From positions 682,001 through 746,000 of the forward strand of contig JBAJFG010000002.1 of NCBI GenBank assembly GCA_037903475.1: a DNA stretch of 64,000 nucleotides. The letters run 5' to 3'. Below are positions 56,201 to 64,000 of the stretch, piece by piece. The stretch is from Ancylostoma caninum (Eukaryota; Nematoda; Chromadorea; Rhabditida; Ancylostomatidae). How positions within the stretch are numbered: the first letter of the stretch is position 1; each line of letters opens with the position of its first letter. The translations under genes and the position numbers were made by a program. The notes below the pieces were generated by a model. The model made no database searches. It saw only the letters and a list, made by a program, of their open reading frames with translations, and was not told the DNA's origin.

Positions 56201-56677
56201 CGTCTTGTGCATTATTCATTAGCGTGCATTATTTCCTTGTTGTTTTTTTTCCACTTGTCATTTGACGTATCTATTTCACTCTCTCCTTCTGATGGTCCGA
56301 AACCTTATCCATCTGGTCTATTTTAAATTAGGTACCTACTGCGTCCGTCATCAGGCTCATCCCACGAGCACTATGGGAAGCAATGAGGGAGTGCGTTAGC
56401 GCCTGTGCCCAGCTATTAATTCTGCTCACCGCACAAATTATGGCGTCAAAGTACGACCACAGTTGCAAAACACTCGGCGTCAAAATTCCTGTCTCTCTGT
56501 GTATTCACCTGCTCTATCGCATTTTTTGCTCCGTTACCACAATGGCGGAAGCAGGCACGTGCGGCGCTTGTGACGAGCACGGGCCGGACTTGCTTTCGGG
56601 AGCGTCGGAGCTCTTGAAGACACATTGAAGCTGCATGTCTAGATTATATGGATTGCAGTTGTAATCCAGGGACCGCA

Positions 56678-56783
56678 TGCATCATTGAGATTACCCGAGG
56701 TAATCTTGCTCACACGACACAAGTTTACCCGTCGTTAACGCGGGTAAGTCAACACATCTACTCCGGGTAATCTCAATGATGCA
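56678..56783. mobile_element. Palindromic MITE family, copy 2 (best preserved)
   Basis: Perfect 20-bp inverted ends tgcatcattgagattacccg flank an inner palindrome around gtttacccgtcgttaacgcg. It is 106 bp and noncoding, and can serve as the reference copy for the family. Confidence 0.85.
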
Positions 56784-58162
56784 TCGAGGCCCAAATCCAA
56801 GCGCAGCAGGTCACGATTCACTGCAGTGCGGAGAAATCCAACCCAGAGGTTTAGTTTACCAACATTATTTCTAGCTAATTGTACTTATTTGATAGTGGAA
56901 ATGAATATTTTCGGTAAGTTAGATTGAAATTGATTAGACACTTTGCTTTCAATTGTAGTCATAGCAAGCGGTCTTCCATCCAAGATAATCCCCGGGACTA
57001 AATTTGGCCGAGTTTGACAAGCCCTAGAAAAGGCTCGAATAGGAAGAATGTGCCGGCTTGCGCTATTCTGTGGCGCTCAGTATCTCCAATCCGTGGTAGC
57101 ACACAAATCCACGCTTGTTCCTCCCACAGGCACATCATAATTTGTTTACTACGAGAATACTGAGGCATACATATCCAGAAACGCAGACCCTGCATGAATG
57201 TCCATCCGCCTGTCTGGCGGCAGAAATTTCCACAGAGTCGTCGCCGTTGCAACTGCCGTGATCACACCAGTCAGTAGAGTAATCTTTTCCCTTTATCCTT
57301 GCTCAGCGCTCCGGGCGAAACTCGATTATGTGGGCGGAAAGGGCACCCTTGACGACGGGCGCCTCGTTCGGCTGCTCGTGTTGCTGTCCCCCGAGGCGCC
57401 GTCCTGCTGGCGTCCTTGTCGGACGTCTTCGTCTGCTCCCTCAGGTCCTGCCACCACCTCCACTTCACCGTCACTTCAACGCCACCCAAATCCACTACAC
57501 ATGTACACGACGCCGGAGGATTTATTGATTCGCATTAGCTTTCGAGAAGCCCCGCCACACACTCAGCACACCACACATACACACTCTCTCGCCTTGCTCT
57601 CGTCATGACCCTCACTTCGTGTTTTCCTCGATTTCCCTCCTTTTTCGCTCGTGTCCTCACCGGCCTCGATGTTTACTCACTCACAGCGTTGTGCAAGTGC
57701 GCGTCGCATCTGCAGTTGGAAGTGCCCATCAATTAAAATACTTCCTCCGCATAAATAATCCAATTGAACACAGTTGGCCGCTCGTTGCACTGTTGCTTGC
57801 AGCTAAATCATCGTTGCCCCGATTTTGGAAGCTGGCTGTACTCTCATCGGAACAAAGCGATCGTTTTCCAGCTACATTTGCAGCGCTTTAACTTTTTCAT
57901 TTCTGATGTATTCTAGTGTTTCATGTGTTTGCTCCACGATCTCCCTTGTGCATTTGGCATGAAGAACGAGAACAAGTTGAATTGTGCAGTAACATTGGTG
58001 AATGAGAAAGGCAGTAATCATAAATCGAGATATGCAATGTTGAGCCACAGGATAGGGAAGGTATGGGCTAGGATCTATCTAATGACTCACCTTGTAAACA
58101 GCTTTTTTTTAAACAAACAACGACGATAATGACAAATTTCCAAGTGGAAGCTAGGAAACACG
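56784..58162. other. Intergenic stretch with a GC-rich patch, no recognised gene
   Basis: A GC-rich patch (57190-57500) is open in several frames on both strands (57198-57608 plus, 57271-57495 minus), which argues for composition rather than coding. A CA-rich tail follows at 57555-57590. No domain is recognised. Confidence 0.4.
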
Positions 58163-58265
58163 TGCATCATTGAGGTTGCCGAAGGTGACGTGTCAACAGC
58201 ACACGAACTTACCCATCATTAACACTGGCGTCGACACGTTTACAAAGCGTAAACTCAATGGTGCA
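58163..58265. mobile_element. Palindromic MITE family, copy 3
   Basis: Ends tgcatcattgaggttgcc and gcgtaaactcaatggtgca are diverged versions of the family termini. The core cttacccatcattaacactg matches copy 2. Confidence 0.75.
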
Positions 58266-58465
58266 GACAGGTATAGGACAATTGACAGTAGATAAGAAGA
58301 TGAGTTTTGAGGTTAGAAAGCTTAAAAAGGGAAGTTAGTTGGGACGCAATAACCATGGCTGGGATTCTTAAACGTTATCCACGCAAGCCAATGATAGTTA
58401 CCTGATTGGTTATCCTGTAGACTATCTAACGTTAGCAAACACAAGAAGTGAGACTTGAGCACGGA

Positions 58466-58545
58466 TGCAGCATTGAGATTACCCAAAGTAAACCTGCTTA
58501 CCTACTCAAAATCCTTTAGCTGACACTCGCTAACATGTCTACCAG
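58466..58545. mobile_element. Palindromic MITE family, copy 4 (right end lost)
   Basis: tgcagcattgagattaccca matches the left terminus and acatgtctaccag the right internal part. The right terminal repeat is not recognisable, so the copy is truncated. Confidence 0.6.
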
Positions 58546-59817
58546 TACGTGACCTTGTCTATACCCAGTTGCTACTCATGGGTATAAGATTACCAATCTT
58601 TCCATTGAACCATCCGCGTTTTGGTTTGCCCGCCTGACTTTGCTCGAGTATGCGTTTGTGAATCCTACCCTACATGGAACGTCCTTCTTCAACACTAATT
58701 TTCATTAGAAAACTACTTCAGCGCTCAACCCGCGCGATTACCTGCCATTCAGATCGATAAATTCGAACCATACATTTTGTTGTAAAATCAGTGCATAGCC
58801 CATAAAACATATTCAGAAACACCTCCGTACAAAGAGGCTTCAAGGTACTTTTCGGTTCTGACCCAAACTTTGTTTAAGCAGGCAGACAGTTTGCTGAAGC
58901 TTAGGTACTCTGTGCTGGCTTCGTTTACGAAAAAGATGGGCCCTAGTGGAAATTTTGGTTTTGCAGAACAAATTCGTATGAATGCCTTCCCTTGTAATTG
59001 ACGAGTGAATTAAAAGGCTTGATCGACGATTGCTCGTTTGTCACTTTATAATACACCACTTGCAAATCGGAAAGTCATTCATTTGAAGACTGCTTCCCAA
59101 AGTGGGGACGAGGAAAGGTCGAAAGTTGCCGTATTTGTTATAACGTATTTGACAGGGGAGGTTTTCATGGTTTTCCATTATTCTGAGAGGATATTTCAAT
59201 CTATCCGGCTTGGCATCACTGACCACTTCAGAAAGAAGCATCAAGCCTGGACCAATTTCTCTACCTTTTCTCTTTCTCAATTATTTCAACGACTAGCGGA
59301 CTATATTTTCCTGAAGGATTTCTCATGCATGCCAACAAGTACTTTCTTGTAGGCTAAATACATGTTATCCCCTCAGGTTCATCCACAAATTTAATGTATC
59401 GTAGTTCATTGAGTTTCCGCTGTTTATAACATACGCGGTACCCACCTTGATTTTTTCAGAATTTCTTTCTACAATGAAAAAAATGCACTTTTCAATAAAT
59501 GGCCTGAACTTCATTGTGTGAAGAATCATAATGCAGTCTCTATACCCCCACCACCTGCCTCCAAAAAAAACCTCTCGTTTCGAATTAGCGCCTTCCGGCG
59601 GATTTCCTCTTGCCAACGTTTGGTCTCTTGCTTTCGTTCTTGGTTTCGAAAACGATTCCACTCCATTCCCATTTCCATTTTTTCGAGTGTCTATATATTT
59701 TCATTCGCACTTCCGCTCATTCTCGTTACCTGTCTGATTGTGGTTATATTTTCACGTACTGAGACTGTGAGACTCCAGTGGTCACGTTGATGCGCAATTT
59801 AACCCTGTGCCTTCCAT

Positions 59818-59948
59818 GTTTATAGTGCAACGAAGTCCGATCCTGTCGGGTAAGAAAAGATACGTATCGATCCTTATCCGTATCTATCCGATGGGGTCAA
59901 TACGTATCTTTTCTTATCCGATCGGATCCCACTCCGATGCACTATAAA
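59818..59948. mobile_element. 131-bp palindromic MITE
   Basis: tttatagtgcaacgaagt at 59819 mirrors gatgcactataaa ending at 59948. Inner arms share ggataagaaaagatacgtat in inverted form. Arms of about 55 bp leave a very short centre, so a single strand could fold almost completely. There is no coding capacity. Confidence 0.8.
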
Positions 59949-60405
59949 TGTAGCTAAAGAAGACGACATTCTATTCGTTAAACGAATAATCAATGAGTTT
60001 TCGTAGAATATGTGCTTACAGTGCTAACAATGCTCGACAATTTTTGACCGGAACATACGATGCTGGTGACGTCCAGTTTTCCACCACACCCTGTGATGCT
60101 TAAGAGAGAAATTCGGTGGGGAAAACATATGTTTTCTCTCGTCTTGACACATTCAAAGTTGCTCTCAAATAGCGCTGTACACCGTGCAATCCTGCAATCC
60201 TGATACTGTAATATTCTGCACTTGTCAGATGCTCTGTCTTCAATGGAGCTAAAGTGTGAACATAGTCTGCTGCAGTAAACAGATTGTCACGTTCCTACCA
60301 TTTTGTTCACCATACGCAGCTTTTGAGTTCTCTCTGGACAGAAGGACCAATTCCGACATAGCAATTCTAAGCTCAAGACTTGCTACATCACTAACTTTTG
60401 TCACC

Positions 60406-60756
60406 ATCCGTCAATAGAATATGATTATTTCCTTTTAATGAATCTGTATCCTCTCGAGAACAATGACAATATTGGTAGTTATCGTAATATTTCTAGTATC
60501 CAAGATCCTCTAACCCTTTCGCCCTAATTACCTTTTTTTCTTAAATAATTATTAAAAACCATACCAGAAGAATAGAATATGATTATTTATTATCCGTCAA
60601 TAGAATATGATTATTTCCTTTTAATGAATCTGTATCCTCTGGAGAACAATGACAATATTGGTAGTTATCGTAATATTTCTAGTATCCAAGAGCCTCTAAC
60701 CCTTTCGCCCTAATTACCTTTTTTTCTTAAATAATTATTAAAAACCATACCAGAAG
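60406..60756 (+). repeat. Recent tandem duplication of a 165-bp unit
   Basis: Units 60406-60570 and 60592-60756 have equal length and I count two differences (ctctcgag/ctctggag, agatcc/agagcc). The 21-bp spacer aatagaatatgattattt... is itself a third partial copy of the unit start. The near identity indicates a recent event. Noncoding. Confidence 0.96.
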
Positions 60757-63700
60757 TGGACGAAAATGTCATGAAATGTCAACACAACAAAATTCTCTTT
60801 GCAAAACCTCAAACAATAGTGCAACTTCTCAGGGTGAATTCTTATTGTTCATGAACTAAACAAACAATTTTCACACATTTAAATTGCATATTCTTAATTA
60901 CCAAAAGCAAAATGAACAAGCTCATGCAATACTTCTTCAATCATAATTTTTGTCAATCATACCTGCAAATCAAAGAGATTTTCCCCTGTGTTTCTTATGT
61001 AAATTTCACTTCCAGTACGCGCATGAAAAGAGCATTCCTGGAACACTCCTTCATCAGTATTGTGCAATAAGATGTGATGAATTTGTTTCTAGTTCCCTAT
61101 CCTTTTCACTTTTCATCGTTTCCCTCTTTACCTTTTTTTCATTTTCGTTGCGGTCATTTTTCGTTGCTACTTGGAAATGAACAGCATTGAAAATGCGTCA
61201 TCCGTTCTAGGGGACTGGGAAATGCCGCGGTGTGATCGATAATTTCCGGCTTATGTCCATCCTCGGAAGGCTTTCGGGAGCGGGATTTTTTTGCCGCTCT
61301 GAAGGCAGCATGCTCGTGCACGTTGCCTGCCCGCTGCCGGCATCCTTTTTGCCTCATTATGATGAATTAGCTCAGCCGTCAAACATCAGTACAGCAGCGC
61401 ACTCTGCGTCGAAATTCGTCTCCGGCCCAGCCAACTGCCAGCCAACTCGTGGCTGCCACCCACACTTCGACGCCCGTGCCCGCGGGGTTTTGCGTCGATT
61501 TGTTGCCTGTCGCACGTCGGTTCTCAGTGATAAATCCACTTCCACTCCTTGCCCCTGCGGATAACTGGGGTCTGCTGGCGAAGAGGACGTACGTAGACGT
61601 GCCACCAAGCTCGTGCCGACTAGCACGCACATAACAAGTCAATCAAGATAACGTCGGCAGGTTGTGTCGCCTTCGACATGTGATCGAACGACGCCGGCAG
61701 CTCCCAGGACTGGAGCGTTTCGATTTACCCTGGGTAACCCATATTTTTCTTGGGAAACGTAGGCTTTCACCAAATACTTCTCAACAGCTACTTGCGATGA
61801 GGCAGTGGTCTCTCGACGCATACCCTGTGTACTCGTCCTCTCGAGCGAGAGGAGCGGCGGGGGGGGGGGGAGGGTGGGACCGGTGGTGGCAGAAGGATAG
61901 TGAGTAGCAGTGCTCGAAGAGCTTGCGTTTTTCTTACTCATTTAATTTTATTCAACGCACAGCACATGATGAATTAGGATTAAAAAAACTTTGAAATGAC
62001 TACCACACGTAGAGAAATGAAAAGATTTACAGCCGAGGCTTAGAGTTATCACATTTTTTTGGCTTTATTCAAGAGCAATATTCGTTCCGCCAACTGAGCA
62101 TGCTCGGTCTCTTTCTTGTGATGGATTCACAAAGCAAAAGATTATTAGGAATCAATGCAGGATTTATGAGCTATCTATGAAATGATTTTTTATGCCATGA
62201 GAACATGAATAGCACAGGTGGGCTGACTGGAAAGGCTAGTGATACGATATTTTGTTTGAACCAGGTTGTGAACACTCAAAGTGAACGGTTGGAATCCGGC
62301 GTCGATTTTGCGACAACCTACCTATGCGAATATCTGTAGGGTCTGTTACCGGTTTTCTCTTAGAGGCTTAGCCAGAATGCACTAGAGGAATGCCAAAAAA
62401 AAAACTGACTCTACAACTAGTCGTCTGTTTCCTGAAAAAAAAGTAGATGAAACTTCTCCATCAACCATTTTCAACCCATGAGCACAAAGCTCGGATTTTC
62501 CAGGGTAAAACATGAAGGACCATTCACTGAGACTTCTGAGACTTCATCTTGGCGCTTAGTCAACTATATGATAAATCAAAAGGGGAGAATTATGCTCAAC
62601 TATCAAAAAATTCAAACCGTGGTCTTTCAACAGACTCCAATGGACTCGCCCGCACACGGCATACCATCTGCGCCTTTACACTCTGAATGTCTGCACATCC
62701 GCATCAGAGATGAGCAGAATCCCGGCTTCCGACTTCCGAGGCTTCCGATACTCCATTGTTCTGTGGACTTCCGACTTCTCGGTTCCTACTTGCGAAAGAT
62801 CGCAAAAACACCTGGAAGTTTTCGGAAGTCTTGGGGTGCAAGCAAACTCGCTTTCAATCTGAAGGGTTGCCGCTAATTTTGTGCAATGTTTCAAGATCTA
62901 GCTGGCATTGTCTGCACAATACGGCAGTCGTGAAAACGAAGATGTCGCTTCCTAGAGTGCAGTGTTTCCGCACAAGTTTTGCTGTCTTAAAGAGGATGTA
63001 ATGCAGTATGACAATTCTTTAACCGAACTTTTTTTCCTGAAGTTTTCGGGAACGAATTTATATTGTTTTAAGGCTATGTTTTTGTTCTGGGGTTCAATAC
63101 TGTCAGGAGAAGCATTAACGAAATCACACTGCCAGAATTCGAGCTAGGAGTAAAAGACAATCCTCTCAAAATTAAGCAGTTTCTGAAAGAATTGATGAGA
63201 AATTCGAAGTTGTCCGCTCTCTTTCACTTCACGCACAGTATTAGCTATGTATCTAAAAAGCATGGGGTCAAACGTAAATCAGGCAACCCTTAGTTCTTAT
63301 AACGTAGAAGAGCCGCATAGAGTACCGCTGAAAAGACACCAAAACTAGGCAAGATGAATTGCTGGAAGCCACTCTTGTAATGGAGTTTTGATATGAAAAC
63401 TGGGCTAATAGTACTTAACATTGTTCTCTACAAACTATTTTCTTGGGAAAATATGCTCTGGTGATTTTACACTGACTGCTTCCGCTTGAACTCCTGGGGA
63501 AACTCCGCCCACTTTCCTCGTGAAAATGTGAGGAGTCTTGGAGGAAAATAAACGGAATTCACGGGGATTCTAGTGGAAATCTAGTGGAATTTACAAGAAT
63601 TCAGGTGAAAAGCGCAAATGCTCGACAAAACATGTACAGCGGGGAAAACGATCTATCGCCCAGAGGCAACGCCAGCAATTCTGGCTTGCACCCAAAAATT

Positions 63701-64000
63701 CACCCAATCGGTTTCGCCACGTGCTTGCGGTGAAGCAACACACTAGTGGAATACTTGGGCTTATCTAGAGGCAAATTTGCCTTTAGACCTTTAAAGGTTC
63801 AATACCGTTGTATACTGCAGCTGCTGCTTCGTTGATAGCGGGGTGATTTTACATTAGAAAGTTCTATATTTCTCAAAATTGGTCCCGATTCTGCCATCGA
63901 ATGCACAAGAGCATTAAACGAGGCACATTTTAAGGCGTTGGTTCCAGTTGGGAAAACTAGATGTAATCTCGCTGGTTTCCATTTATGTTCGAAGTAAATT
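60757..64000. other. Right-edge intergenic stretch, no recognised gene
   Basis: A GC-rich patch at 61220-61640 is open on both strands (61232-61564 plus, 61372-61642 minus) without recognisable protein similarity. A 13-nt-class G tract lies at 61858-61870. The remaining frames (61639-61941, 62478-62876) are unrecognised. Confidence 0.45.

Larger units (their letters stand above)
50279..56677. other. 6.4-kb intergenic stretch, no recognised gene
   Basis: A GC-rich patch at 50700-50950 carries a 126-codon frame (50528-50908) with no family resemblance. An isolated mariner end lies at 53204 and an inverted repeat at 52362-52466. Minus frames at 54024-54332 and 55731-56072 are unrecognised; the second overlaps a stretch with many gacaac/gttgtc words. 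Confidence 0.45.

Noticed and set aside
57198..57608. 136-codon frame rich in Ser/Pro/Thr
   Set aside because: Sits in a GC-rich patch with a low-complexity CA tail and an equally open opposite strand.
61232..61642. Overlapping frames on both strands that might be a conserved gene
   Set aside because: Simultaneous openness in plus and minus frames follows from high GC content; no protein similarity is recognised.

Overview
The window is eukaryotic and almost certainly from a nematode of the rhabditid/strongylid type. The evidence is an intron-rich gene with GT...AG introns and pyrimidine-rich TTTCAG-type acceptors, a TAO kinase whose sequence closely follows Caenorhabditis KIN-18, degenerate TTAGGC (nematode telomere-type) repeats, and a dense load of mariner/Tc1 elements, palindromic MITEs and a Helitron. 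Species cannot be fixed from the sequence.

The left 17.5 kb is genic. Positions 1-2184 (minus strand) carry the 5' part of an ALKBH4-type 2-oxoglutarate dioxygenase gene, with three coding exons in the window and the catalytic domain beyond the left edge. Positions 3154-17461 (plus strand) carry a complete TAO/STE20-family kinase gene (kin-18 orthologue), which I could assemble as 24 in-phase exons encoding about 906 residues. The two genes are head to head, about 970 bp apart. The kinase introns have been invaded by a hAT-like MITE, a foldback derived from a satellite-like repeat, a decayed Tc1/mariner transposon, a mariner end fragment and a GC-rich palindromic foldback.

From 17.5 kb to 64 kb I find no convincing conserved gene. 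The stretch holds a 3.1-kb non-autonomous Helitron (20287-23403) containing about 2.1 kb of uninterrupted GT dinucleotide and five roughly 118-bp tandem units. It also holds four copies of a palindromic MITE of about 105 bp (41.5, 56.7, 58.2 and 58.5 kb), an internally deleted mariner (42.1 kb), a 5'-truncated non-LTR retrotransposon with a 33-bp-stem hairpin (46.5-47.6 kb), a nearly full-length but frame-broken mariner (49.1-50.3 kb), another palindromic MITE (59.8 kb) and a recent 165-bp tandem duplication (60.4-60.8 kb). One plausible orphan terminal exon (34455-34669) and a few unremarkable open frames are listed with low confidence.

No cooperating gene system is visible. The interesting content is genome architecture: a Helitron that has captured and expanded a microsatellite, the link between its tandem units and an intronic foldback, a telomere-like palindromic element, and several small inverted-repeat families.
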